Assembly: GCA_028717785.1 (NCBI GenBank)
Contig: JAQUND010000002.1
Coordinates: 96,926 to 160,925 of the forward strand
Source of the DNA: Candidatus Nanoarchaeia archaeon
Lineage (GTDB): Archaea > Nanoarchaeota > Nanoarchaeia > SCGC-AAA011-G17 > JAFCDX01
Direction: 5' to 3'
Length of the DNA: 64,000 nt
In this document: in pieces, positions 36,337 to 44,276 of the stretch
Position numbering within the stretch: position 1 is the stretch's first letter
Layout: each line of letters starts with the position of its first letter
The notes under the pieces: generated by a model
Seen by the model: the letters and a program-made list of their open reading frames with translations, nothing else
What the model was told of the DNA's origin: nothing
Database searches by the model: none
Made by a program: the position numbers and the translations under genes

Positions 36337-38706
36337 TTATTTAAGTGATTTTAAAGTTACCCATTCTGCTGCACGATATGAACTTCTATTAAGAATTCCA
36401 TTTGTAAAACTTAAATCTTGAGTATCAGAAATAACTGAAAATTTTTCTCTATTCCAAACACTAACACCACTAGCCATAGCATTTCTTTTAGTTGCAGGTC
36501 TATCAAATTTACCCCCAGTTGTTCCAGAAGTTGCAATAGCAGTACCTCCAGCATATGATGGACTTGTTCCCATTTTTGTTTGATTACCAGTTTTATTATC
36601 TACTCTTGTTTCATAATCTGCACTTCCAGCCATATTATCTGGTAAATCATAGATTCTACCCATACCTCTATTAAATATGGATTGAATAGCATCTCTATCT
36701 CTTGCCATTCCGTGTTCTAAGTTTACAGTAATTTTTATTTCTAATGGAAAATCATCAGGACCTAATTCATCTCCAAATTCTACTTCAATATTTTCACATA
36801 TTAAATTACCAATCATAGCAATAGGATTTAATGGATTTCCTATAGTTACATGCCATTCTCCTACTGGTTCACCAATAAGAAGAGCTTTTAATCCAGTTAA
36901 ATATGGAATTTGTCCTTCTGATTTTTCAGCAGCTTTTACTTTTATATAATTAGCTGCTGGATTATCACCCGATAAAAGATTAGCTATACTCCCCATTCCT
37001 CCTTCTCCTCCGCCACCACCTTTTCCAAGGATAGTATTAAAAAAGTTTTTAGCAAAATCTATAAGTTTTCCTCCCCCATCAAATAATTTATTAGCAAAAC
37101 TATCTATAGAAGTTTGCCCCCAGGCAATAGGATTTCCACTATACCATTGTTGAATACCTTTATCTCCTCCCATAAAAGGATATTTTTGAGGTTGACCCAT
37201 GAATCTATGCTGACCCCCCCAAAACATAGCAGAAGCAGAACCTATAATTAAAAAATTAGAAAGTATATCTAATAAAACTGCTTTTGTATTTATACCACCA
37301 ATAGGTCTAGCAACATATTCAAATACAAGAGAAATTTTATTTTCAAAAGTTAAACCAGCTTCTCTCTTTTTTACAGAACTAATTCTATTAACAGGACCAA
37401 TAATTCTATTTTCATAAGGACCATTTTCATAAGGATCCGGTGGTAAATTTCCTTTATTTAATATTGCTTGTTTATCAAAATTACCTGTAGCAATATTTAA
37501 CATCCTTGATATTCCAAGAAGTCCTCCAAAAAGTCCAGCTGGACCAGTTTCCATTTCAGGATTTGATTCAGAACCTACTTTAAAAACTTCAGCTTGAACA
37601 TCCCCCCATTTCATACCTGTAGAGAATTTTAAAATAGAACTTAAAGAATTTCCTGTTTCTTCTCCAAAATAAGTTATTGCAGTAGCCATAGGGGGAAATG
37701 TTATTTTTTTACCAGAACCGCCTTCTTCATTTCCTCCTGTTGTAGTTCCTGTTGTATTTTTATCTATTTTTGATGTCCCAGCACTTCCTGTATCTGATAA
37801 ACCATCCATTCCAGGAAACTTAAGATTATCAATAATAGGAGCTGCATATCTTCTTAATGTAATAAGTCTATTATTAGGTATGATATTCCAATATTTTGAA
37901 AAAACAAAATCTGTAAAATGAAATGGGGTTCTTCCATAAGGATCTCCATTTCCCCAAGATATAAGAGAAGATGTAGTTGGGTTAAGAGAAAATCCTAAAT
38001 CTCCATCAGAAGTTTGATCTATTTCATACCATTTTCTTTCACCCTTTCTATTTACAAGAAAATCTCCTCCTTTTGTTCCATATAATTTTGTTATAGCATA
38101 AGTATTAATAAGAGAAGGAACCCCTAAATAAAAATCATCCTTTTTCATTTCTTCGCGTCTTTGTTTAAGAGCAGCTTTTATAGAATCTGCATCTTGAACT
38201 TTAGATTCTTCTATTTTTTTATCAGACATAAGATGTCCAATTGTAGAAACTGTTTGAAATCTAGTATCATATGGAGTAATAACTGTCATATTACCACTAT
38301 CCCCTTGATATAATCTTTGTATTCTTCTATCAAATGGTGCTACAGAAGTTCCGGTTAAAGGCTGACCATCATAATCTTTTTGTGCAACAGGTGCATTTGC
38401 TGGTTTTTGATCTTGAACATATTGAATTCTTAAACATCCTTCCAAAAATTCTTTTGATTGAGCCATAGCCTCTTTATAGACTCTACCCATAGCAATAGGA
38501 TGAATATGATCAAGACTACTTGAAGGTATATCTGAACTAAAAATTCCTTCTCCAGATATAATTTCATTAAATAATTGATTTACTTTTCTTCTAAAGCATC
38601 CGTTTGTTGTATAATAGTTAGTATATTCAATAACATTTTCAATAGCTCTTAAAGCTCTATCAATTAATTGATCAATATTATTACTACTAGTAACTTGTTC
38701 AGCCAT
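36337..38706 (-). CDS. Large virion structural protein, tail region (789 aa)
   Basis: Unassigned by family. Notable parts are an N-terminal helical region, a middle with FHFTDFVFSKYWNIIPNNRL and TLRRYAAPIID, a Gly-rich loop (GKGGGGGEGGMGS) near residue 560, and a conserved-looking C-terminal block (GEWHVTIGNPLNPIAMIGNL, NIEVEFGDELGPDDFPLEIK). It is the first gene of the long tail operon, directly downstream of a terminator and a late-promoter-like box. Confidence 0.65.
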   Translation of the reverse strand: MAEQVTSSNNIDQLIDRALRAIENVIEYTNYYTTNGCFRRKVNQLFNEIISGEGIFSSDIPSSSLDHIHPIAMGRVYKEAMAQSKEFLEGCLRIQYVQDQKPANAPVAQKDYDGQPLTGTSVAPFDRRIQRLYQGDSGNMTVITPYDTRFQTVSTIGHLMSDKKIEESKVQDADSIKAALKQRREEMKKDDFYLGVPSLINTYAITKLYGTKGGDFLVNRKGERKWYEIDQTSDGDLGFSLNPTTSSLISWGNGDPYGRTPFHFTDFVFSKYWNIIPNNRLITLRRYAAPIIDNLKFPGMDGLSDTGSAGTSKIDKNTTGTTTGGNEEGGSGKKITFPPMATAITYFGEETGNSLSSILKFSTGMKWGDVQAEVFKVGSESNPEMETGPAGLFGGLLGISRMLNIATGNFDKQAILNKGNLPPDPYENGPYENRIIGPVNRISSVKKREAGLTFENKISLVFEYVARPIGGINTKAVLLDILSNFLIIGSASAMFWGGQHRFMGQPQKYPFMGGDKGIQQWYSGNPIAWGQTSIDSFANKLFDGGGKLIDFAKNFFNTILGKGGGGGEGGMGSIANLLSGDNPAANYIKVKAAEKSEGQIPYLTGLKALLIGEPVGEWHVTIGNPLNPIAMIGNLICENIEVEFGDELGPDDFPLEIKITVNLEHGMARDRDAIQSIFNRGMGRIYDLPDNMAGSADYETRVDNKTGNQTKMGTSPSYAGGTAIATSGTTGGKFDRPATKRNAMASGVSVWNREKFSVISDTQDLSFTNGILNRSSYRAAEWVTLKSLK

Positions 38707-38716
38707 ATTATTCTTT

Positions 38717-38725
38717 TATTTTATA
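38717..38725 (-). promoter_or_regulatory. Late-promoter-like box TATAAAATA before the tail operon
   Basis: On the minus strand GAATATATAAAATAAAAG lies 11 bases before the start of the 789-residue tail gene (38706) and just downstream of a terminator. It is nearly identical to the sequence at 63851-63866 on the plus strand. Confidence 0.5.
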
Positions 38726-38732
38726 TATTCAC

Positions 38733-38767
38733 AAAAAAGTCTAGCCTTGAATTTTGGCTAGACTTTT
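38733..38767 (-). terminator. Intrinsic terminator between accessory genes and the tail operon
   Basis: A perfect 12-bp stem (AAAAGTCTAGCC 38735-38746 / GGCTAGACTTTT 38756-38767) with a 9-base loop. Read on the minus strand it ends in a six-T run. It stops transcription from the 39-56 kb accessory region before the tail genes, in the 81-base gap shared with their promoter. Confidence 0.88.
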
Positions 38768-38787
38768 AATTTTACTAATAATTATTT

Positions 38788-39030
38788 TTATTTTTTCTTA
38801 AAAAAATTCCGAAATTTTTTTATTTCTTTTATGATAATAACATATTCAGCATGTAATCTTTCAAAATATTTTAATTTATTTGTAACTTCACTAAATAAAA
38901 ATATTAACTTTTCTTGTTCTTCATTAGTTAAATTAGTGTTTATTAAAAAAATATCTAATTTTTCTAAAAAATCCTTATCAGAATAATTTTTTCCAAGTTC
39001 TGATTCTTTTAATACTCTATTTGCTATCAT
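38788..39030 (-). CDS. Small leader-like protein (80 aa)
   Basis: I start it at 39030 (MIANRVLKESELGKNYSDKD). The longer frame from 39087 overlaps the previous gene. The V-L-K-E-S step and the GKNYSDKDFLEKLD segment echo tagged proteins such as the one ending at 25956 (IGKKYSDEEFIEKI), so the F-x-R-G-x-x-P part of the leader seems deleted. The rest is a single helical hairpin. Confidence 0.6.
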   Translation of the reverse strand: MIANRVLKESELGKNYSDKDFLEKLDIFLINTNLTNEEQEKLIFLFSEVTNKLKYFERLHAEYVIIIKEIKKFRNFFKKK

Positions 39031-39040
39031 TTTTATAATT

Positions 39041-39478
39041 TTAAACTTTCCAAGGTATATTTTTGTTTTTAATTTCTTTGCATTCAATTAACCTTATTTT
39101 TTTAACGGAAGGAAAAAATATTATTTCTTGAAAATATTCATAATATTCTTGTAATTTAGGTATATTATAATCATCCAGAAGAACTAAATCAGATATTCTT
39201 TCATTCTTTTCTAATTCATCAAATAAATTCTCAATAATAATTGAAGAAATATTAGGATTAGAATAAATAATTCCTCTAATCCTTTTTGATTTAACATAAT
39301 TATTAATAAGAGATTCTAACTTTTGATGAACTATAAAAGCTTTATAATCATTCATTTCATTATAAGTAAATCCTAAATCAAATAAAACTTCAGGAACACT
39401 TATTACTGAATATAATTTTAAATTTAAGAACGATCTTTTTAATTTTTGTATACCTTCAACCGTTATATAAAATTTCAT
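39041..39478 (-). CDS. Hypothetical protein (145 aa)
   Basis: Unrecognised. An alternating strand/helix pattern (IRGIIYSNPNISSIIIENLF, then ISDLVLLDDYN) suggests a small alpha/beta fold. It sits in a run of minus-strand small genes with 2-10 base spacing. Confidence 0.55.
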   Translation of the reverse strand: MKFYITVEGIQKLKRSFLNLKLYSVISVPEVLFDLGFTYNEMNDYKAFIVHQKLESLINNYVKSKRIRGIIYSNPNISSIIIENLFDELEKNERISDLVLLDDYNIPKLQEYYEYFQEIIFFPSVKKIRLIECKEIKNKNIPWKV

Positions 39479-39480
39479 AT

Positions 39481-39768
39481 TTACACTTTTTGACCGAATT
39501 CAAGTTTTGCTTTTTCTGTTGCTGAGTAGTAATCCATATCTTCATTTATCATAAGATCTAATGCTCTTTTGGAAATCTGACTATTAACTAAATTTTCTTG
39601 GTCTTTTTGATCCTGAATCCTTACAGTTTCTTTCATTTCCTCTTGTTTCTTTTTTCCCTCGAGTATATTTCCTCGTATAAGTTCACATCTTTGAGAAAAA
39701 GGTAATGTTCTTCTAAATTTATCAATCCCTAATTTTTTTTCGGTTTTTCTTCTTTCTTTACGATTCAT
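39481..39768 (-). CDS. Highly charged helical protein (95 aa)
   Basis: It begins NRKERRKTEKKLGIDKFRRT and is Lys/Arg/Glu-rich throughout, predicted as long helices. The basic N-terminus suggests nucleic-acid or ribosome contact. No family recognised. It is 2 bases from its downstream neighbour. Confidence 0.55.
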   Translation of the reverse strand: MNRKERRKTEKKLGIDKFRRTLPFSQRCELIRGNILEGKKKQEEMKETVRIQDQKDQENLVNSQISKRALDLMINEDMDYYSATEKAKLEFGQKV

Positions 39769-39778
39769 ATAATTATTT

Positions 39779-40102
39779 TTAACAATGTGGAAAAATTCTA
39801 AATTTTTTTACTTTTATCGTTTTTTTGCCTTCTATAATAGCTTTAGCAAGTCTATGATTGCCATCAATAATATTCATATCTTTACCAATTATAATAACTT
39901 CATCTCCGGTCTTTTTATTCATTCGATTTACATGGTTAATAAAGTCAAATAAATTATCAATTTTCCAAAAAAATGGTTCATCTATATTTAAATCACTTAT
40001 ATTAACTTCTTCAACAGGTAAATGTTCAGCATGTTTATTTATTAGTTCTTGAGTATATTCAACATTATCTTTTATATACACACCCTTTTTAAATTGCCTC
40101 AT
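39779..40102 (-). CDS. ParB-like domain protein (107 aa)
   Basis: The segment EVIIIGKDMNIIDGNHRLAK (residues 68-87) contains the ParB/sulfiredoxin-like G-N-H-R box that in ParB-type domains binds nucleotide. The upstream DEPFFWKIDNLFDFINHVNR helix precedes it. There is no HTH, so it is not a full partition protein. Small stand-alone ParB-like proteins in phages can be nucleases or nucleotide-dependent switches. Confidence 0.7.
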   Translation of the reverse strand: MRQFKKGVYIKDNVEYTQELINKHAEHLPVEEVNISDLNIDEPFFWKIDNLFDFINHVNRMNKKTGDEVIIIGKDMNIIDGNHRLAKAIIEGKKTIKVKKFRIFPHC

Positions 40103-40113
40103 ATTTTATAATG

Positions 40114-40662
40114 TCAAGTTGTAGTTTCATATTTCCTTTTATTTGTTAAATTAATTAAACATTCTTCAAAAGATTCCAATATTTTTCCTCCACTTAATTC
40201 AATGGATTCCTGTAACATTAAATTAACACAATTATTTGCAAAAGATTCTACATTAGGAAAAGATTGCTTTTCAATTAAAAAATTTGTATTTTTATTATTT
40301 ATAGATGAATTATAAGTTATTTCTTTTAATTTTTTATCATAATATTTTGTATATCCATATATAGTTTTATTTAAAGAATACGCATATGCTATTTCCCAAG
40401 AAGTCCCATCATCAACACATGCACCTCTAAATGGAATTAAATTTGCAAAAACATATTCACATTTTTCTATCATATTTGTATTTGACTTAAAAATATTTAT
40501 AGAATGTTTTTTTGAAAATAATTCTCCATCAAAATTTTCATTATCGAAAGGGGATAAACCTTCAAATCCATATTTTGAACATAATTCTTTAATATTATTA
40601 AAATACTCCATAGGATTTTGTCTAAAAACATCAGGACCAGCTAAATAAATTTTATTATTCAT
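40114..40662 (-). CDS. Nucleoside 2-deoxyribosyltransferase-like protein (182 aa)
   Basis: The N-terminal KIYLAGPDVFRQ (residues 4-15), CEYVFANLIPFRGACVDDGT and WEIAYAYSLNKTIYGYT follow the nucleoside 2-deoxyribosyltransferase family, with the D-x-G-T-x-x-E active-site region. The enzyme would exchange or hydrolyse the base of (modified) deoxynucleosides. A second, divergent member lies at 45609. Confidence 0.8.
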   Translation of the reverse strand: MNNKIYLAGPDVFRQNPMEYFNNIKELCSKYGFEGLSPFDNENFDGELFSKKHSINIFKSNTNMIEKCEYVFANLIPFRGACVDDGTSWEIAYAYSLNKTIYGYTKYYDKKLKEITYNSSINNKNTNFLIEKQSFPNVESFANNCVNLMLQESIELSGGKILESFEECLINLTNKRKYETTT

Positions 40663-40665
40663 ATA

Positions 40666-41202
40666 TTATTTTTCTAGCGATTTAACATAAAAATAATTAA
40701 ATAAGCGAAAATAACTTGCAAGAAATAAAATTTCATCAGATCTAATAACTTTTGAAGAATCCATTATTCTAAATTTTTTCCTTGTATTTTCTGCTTCAAC
40801 ATTTTCTTGCTCCTGTATTTTAAGGTTGGTAATATCTACACAATAAAGTTTTATTGGACTATCTGATGTAAGATTGCTATAAACACTACCTAAATACATC
40901 CATTCTTTAGCATCTGTAATATTTACTCCGATAACTTCAAATAGTATTCTATTAGCAGCAACTAAATCAGTTGGGTCGTCTGTAGAAATATAACCATTAA
41001 TAAGAGTTAAAACTTCTTCATTTTCAACATAATTCCAATCCTGAAGTACCCCAATTTTATCGAGTAAACCATTAGAAGAAATAGTATATGGAAGAACACA
41101 TAAACGATCTTTTTTATTTAATAAATAATAGTGATTATCTATTTCTAAAATATCTTCATAGTTACCTTCTAAAACAACTTTCTTCTCTATAGTTTTTTCC
41201 AT
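40666..41202 (-). CDS. Hypothetical protein (178 aa), possible Nudix-like fold
   Basis: Unrecognised. The segment HYYLLNKKDRLCVLPYTISS, followed by helices and SPIKLYCVDITNLKIQEQEN, resembles the strand order of Nudix folds, but there is no Nudix box. It shares an R-x-C-V-L-P element with the 233-residue protein at 41394. It follows the deoxyribosyltransferase-like gene's order on the minus strand with 3-base spacing. Confidence 0.5.
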   Translation of the reverse strand: MEKTIEKKVVLEGNYEDILEIDNHYYLLNKKDRLCVLPYTISSNGLLDKIGVLQDWNYVENEEVLTLINGYISTDDPTDLVAANRILFEVIGVNITDAKEWMYLGSVYSNLTSDSPIKLYCVDITNLKIQEQENVEAENTRKKFRIMDSSKVIRSDEILFLASYFRLFNYFYVKSLEK

Positions 41203-41211
41203 TTATATAAT

Positions 41212-41394
41212 TTATTTTTGATTTAATGAATTTTTCCATTCATTAAAAATTTCTGCAAGTAATTTAAATTCTTTTCGATATTCATATCCATTAAATTCAT
41301 CTTTAATTAAATCTTCCTTTTTTAATGATAAAAGATAATTTGCAAAAATATCTTTATCCTCTGGATATAAAACAATATGTTCTGCTTTTATCAT
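41212..41394 (-). CDS. Hypothetical small protein (60 aa)
   Basis: Short, charged and helical (EDKDIFANYLLSLKKEDLIK). Unrecognised. Start and stop are tightly packed with neighbours (one-base overlap upstream), which is the main support for it being a gene. Confidence 0.45.
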   Translation of the reverse strand: MIKAEHIVLYPEDKDIFANYLLSLKKEDLIKDEFNGYEYRKEFKLLAEIFNEWKNSLNQK

Positions 41395-42095
41395 TATTTT
41401 TCTATTATAGAAGTTTCTTCATATGATTCTAAAAGAGATTGTTTTAAACTTTCTTTTATTAAATTATTATCTAGATTTTGAATTATATATTCAATAACTT
41501 TTTCTCCTCCATTTTCAAAGGATTCTTTTGCAACATTATAAAGACTTTTTTTAGGTAAAGAAACAATTAAAGTCATAGAAATTTCTGAATCAAATTTTTT
41601 TGCTTTCTCACACATTAAATATACTGGATCATTCAAATTACTTTGTTGAACAGTGTTAGAAGATGATAACAAAACTTTATTTTCTTCTACAGAGGTAATA
41701 TTGTTTTGAGAAGAAATATTTGTAGACTTATTTATTTTACCAAATTTAGAAGTAGTAGGTTTTGGAGGAATAGGAGTAATTTTTTTTCTACCGGGTACAA
41801 ATGGAAGAACACATACTCTTTCTCCTGAAGCATTTAAATCATATTTTTCTTCTTGTCTCCCTATCCATTCTTCTTTAAAAGTCCAAATATTTTGAGGATT
41901 TTCTACTTCTGCTAATAATTCACTTGAATAAGTTCTTTGGTTTAAAGGAATTATTAAAGTTTCATCACATCTAGAACCATCTTTAAAAACAATAAAAATC
42001 TGTCCATCCTCTTCTTCGACTTTATCAAATATAACGACTTCTCCTAATCTTTCCCCTCCAAGATATTGAAAGAATCTTTTTTGTTCGGATTCCAT
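41394..42095 (-). CDS. Hypothetical protein with Ser/Asn linker (233 aa)
   Basis: Two parts are visible: an N-terminal beta-rich domain (RLGEVVIFDKVEEEDGQIFI, ending near GERVCVLPFVPGRKK at residue 105), and a C-terminal helical domain (residues 155-233). A Ser/Thr/Asn-rich linker joins them. The internal NNLIKESLKQSLLES echoes the K-E-S-L step of the leader family but is otherwise unlike it. No family recognised. Confidence 0.5.
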   Translation of the reverse strand: MESEQKRFFQYLGGERLGEVVIFDKVEEEDGQIFIVFKDGSRCDETLIIPLNQRTYSSELLAEVENPQNIWTFKEEWIGRQEEKYDLNASGERVCVLPFVPGRKKITPIPPKPTTSKFGKINKSTNISSQNNITSVEENKVLLSSSNTVQQSNLNDPVYLMCEKAKKFDSEISMTLIVSLPKKSLYNVAKESFENGGEKVIEYIIQNLDNNLIKESLKQSLLESYEETSIIEK

Positions 42096-42148
42096 TATTT
42101 TAATTTTTAATATTAATCTTCTTAATTTTAACTTTTTTTACTTCTATA

Positions 42149-42478
42149 TTAAATGGAGATGAATCGAGAAAATTGGTCTCTGTATTCTTGACTCCATTCT
42201 GTAATCCATCCTTCTTTTCCCCATTCGATATAATCTTCCCGAAAAGTTTTAAGAGTATCCTCAAAATGCTTTTCATATTCACCACTACTTAAAAAATTCA
42301 TTCTTAATACAGGAATAACAAACGTATGTTTAGTTCCTTTTACCCTCCAAAAATATGAGGGAACATTACCATGAAGGCCCATTCCATATTCAATCCAAAT
42401 AGGATTTATCCATCCTTCGGGGTGGATTTCTAAATTATGTAAATCCCTTATATTTGAAAAATCGTGGTTATAAGGCAT
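42149..42478 (-). CDS. Hypothetical protein (109 aa)
   Basis: An aromatic-rich protein (IEYGMGLHGNVPSYFWRVKG, then FREDYIEWGKEGWITEWSQE) of unknown function. Chosen over the overlapping frame 42100-42285, because this frame has normal amino-acid content and its own well-spaced start. About 50 bases before the next gene are non-coding. Confidence 0.6.
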   Translation of the reverse strand: MPYNHDFSNIRDLHNLEIHPEGWINPIWIEYGMGLHGNVPSYFWRVKGTKHTFVIPVLRMNFLSSGEYEKHFEDTLKTFREDYIEWGKEGWITEWSQEYRDQFSRFISI

Positions 42479-42495
42479 TTTATTTTTTTAAATAA

Positions 42496-42810
42496 TTATT
42501 CTTTTTTTGTTTCTGTTGTTGTAGTAGTATTTTCTGTATCAGAATCTGATTTATTTCCATTTTTAAAAAAAGCAGAAACTTTTCTTACCCCTAATAATAA
42601 AGCTGCTAAACCCCCAAATTGAAGAACCTTATCCATAAATTCTATTATTAAAGGTTTTTCTAAATACCATCCAACAACTCCAGAACAAAATCCTAATACA
42701 CAAGCAATCCCCATAATTACACCAATAAAACCTGATCCTGAAGTTTTTCCATTGGAGTTATTAAAGGTTTCGCTAAAAACAAATTTTGATTTATTAAATC
42801 CCATACTCAT
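42496..42810 (-). CDS. Small membrane protein with two hydrophobic segments (104 aa)
   Basis: Transmembrane segments lie at about residues 27-48 (GFIGVIMGIACVLGFCSGVV) and 60-76 (VLQFGGLAALLLGVRKV). There is a polar N-terminus and a Ser/Thr/Lys-rich tail. The size and two-helix layout are like holins or small virion membrane proteins, but no endolysin gene is adjacent. The start codon touches a 19-bp inverted repeat that may control translation. Confidence 0.6.
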   Translation of the reverse strand: MSMGFNKSKFVFSETFNNSNGKTSGSGFIGVIMGIACVLGFCSGVVGWYLEKPLIIEFMDKVLQFGGLAALLLGVRKVSAFFKNGNKSDSDTENTTTTTETKKE

Positions 42811-42863
42811 AAGACTAATTTTAATTGGTTATACTTTATTTATTCAATTAAAATTAGTCTTAT
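42809..42863. repeat. 19-bp perfect inverted repeat at the start of the membrane protein gene
   Basis: ATAAGACTAATTTTAATTG (42809-42827) and its exact complement (42845-42863) flank a 17-base loop. Read on the minus strand, the second arm ends with the first two bases of the ATG at 42810. No T-run follows on that side, so a leader hairpin or protein-binding site is more likely than a terminator. The 67-base gap holds nothing else visible. Confidence 0.8.
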
Positions 42864-42877
42864 AGAATAATGTAATA

Positions 42878-43087
42878 CTATTTAATAATAGCAACAATTT
42901 TAGTTTGAACTACTGAGGTAATTTCATAATCGGAAACAGATCCTTTCATATATTGAGCTATTTTAGTTTCAACATCAGATGGACCAATAGCTTCTACAAT
43001 ATATGGTTCTGATTTCTTTTTCATATTACCTTTAGCATCTTCATACTCCATTTTTAGAGTTACCTTGAAATAGCAATTTTCTGTCAT
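42878..43087 (-). CDS. DUF4494-like small protein (69 aa)
   Basis: The layout YFKVTLKMEYEDAKGNMKKK, then PYIVEAIGPSDVETKIAQYM, then YEITSVVQTKIVAI matches DUF4494, a small beta-alpha-beta family common in Bacteroidota and their phages. Function unknown. It supports the host assignment. Confidence 0.65.
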   Translation of the reverse strand: MTENCYFKVTLKMEYEDAKGNMKKKSEPYIVEAIGPSDVETKIAQYMKGSVSDYEITSVVQTKIVAIIK

Positions 43088-43107
43088 TTTGTTTTTATTT
43101 AAAATTA

Positions 43108-43380
43108 TTAATTAATAGGTTTTTTAGCTTTTAATTCATCAGGAACTATATTTAATCTATCAAAGATTGAAGGAACTTTCCCACATTTTTCACAAACAAA
43201 AATTTGTAATGGAGCTAATTCTTCTTTACCTGAAGGAGAAATTAAAGGGGAAAGAATTTTAAAAAATAAAGCTTCTTTGAAAAGCATTCCTCCACATTCA
43301 CAAGTAAGCGTTTTAGATTTTCTAATCATTTCATTATTTACTTGAAATCCCGGAGCTGTTTGATTCATTTCTTGATTCAT
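43108..43380 (-). CDS. Zinc-ribbon-like protein (90 aa)
   Basis: Two cysteine pairs, C-x-C (TCECGGMLF) and C-x-x-C (FVCEKCGKVPS), separated by about 35 residues, make a zinc-ribbon-like domain. The role is unknown. It overlaps the next gene by 4 bases (ATGA). Confidence 0.65.
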   Translation of the reverse strand: MNQEMNQTAPGFQVNNEMIRKSKTLTCECGGMLFKEALFFKILSPLISPSGKEELAPLQIFVCEKCGKVPSIFDRLNIVPDELKAKKPIN

Positions 43381-43760
43381 GATTCTTTATGAGTTATTTG
43401 ATTATAAATTGATTGAAAAGTTCCTAAAGGACCATCTATTTCTAAATAAGATACATAATATTTGTCAGGATCCATATCAAATTTTTGACATTTTTCTGTT
43501 CCTTCTTGAATATAGATTTTTATATAATATCCTTTTGTAATATACATGTTCCATCGAACATTTTCTAAAATATCTTTTCTAGATATTTCACTAATATCTT
43601 TTAAAAAATATGGACGTAAACGATCTTCAAATATTTTAGATTTAACTGTAAGAGAGGATTTAATTATCTCATCTGAAATAGTAAATACATAGAATTCGGG
43701 TAATTTACGTATATCTGTTATACTAATATTTTTATGTGTCCAATCTTTTTTTGTATCCAT
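43377..43760 (-). CDS. Hypothetical protein (127 aa)
   Basis: Unrecognised alpha/beta protein (ENVRWNMYITKGYYIKIYIQ, then DKYYVSYLEIDGPLGTFQS). It is co-transcribed with the zinc-ribbon gene through an ATGA overlap and separated from the upstream gene by 36 non-coding bases. Confidence 0.55.
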   Translation of the reverse strand: MDTKKDWTHKNISITDIRKLPEFYVFTISDEIIKSSLTVKSKIFEDRLRPYFLKDISEISRKDILENVRWNMYITKGYYIKIYIQEGTEKCQKFDMDPDKYYVSYLEIDGPLGTFQSIYNQITHKES

Positions 43761-43796
43761 TTTTATTTGTTTTATTGATTGTATGTTGAGATTATA

Positions 43797-44276
43797 TTAA
43801 AGTTTTTTATTGATAGAAATAAATTTAAAAAAATCTTCTATAGAATAAGAAGCATATTTAGATACTCTTTTATCTTTTAATCGAGAATAGGAAATTCCAA
43901 GATCCCCCGAAAAAGCTAATTTATCAAAGTCTTTTTCTCTAAAATTTTTTATTATATTTCTTAATATTTGAGGTTTAAAGACTAATCCGTTTATACCGGG
44001 CTCATTAGAATTTTCATATATAACAAAATAATCTTTTTCAAAATTTAAAATAGATTTTTTAGATATAGCTCCTCCTTTAACATCAATAAATAAGGATTCA
44101 AAAAAAAGAAATATTATAAAACCCCCTATTTTTAAATCTAATTCTGAAGTCCATCCTTCAATAATTTTAGTATTTATATAAGGAATTTTATTAATTATAC
44201 ATTGATTACTAAATTTTTTTTCAGATATATAACCAACATTTAATCTTTCATCAAAAGGAACTAAATTATTAATCAT
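43797..44276 (-). CDS. Hypothetical protein, possible PD-(D/E)XK-like fold (159 aa)
   Basis: The segment SELDLKIGGFIIFLFFESLF followed by IDVKGG resembles the D...(D/E)-x-K core of PD-(D/E)XK nucleases. The evidence is only this pattern and the strand-helix context, so the call is weak. It overlaps the asparagine synthase gene by 8 bases and may be functionally linked to it. Confidence 0.45.
   Translation of the reverse strand: MINNLVPFDERLNVGYISEKKFSNQCIINKIPYINTKIIEGWTSELDLKIGGFIIFLFFESLFIDVKGGAISKKSILNFEKDYFVIYENSNEPGINGLVFKPQILRNIIKNFREKDFDKLAFSGDLGISYSRLKDKRVSKYASYSIEDFFKFISINKKL

Noticed and set aside
42100..42285. A 61-residue minus-strand frame
   Set aside because: It overlaps most of its length with the better gene at 42149-42478 in another frame and has no recognisable features or good spacing.
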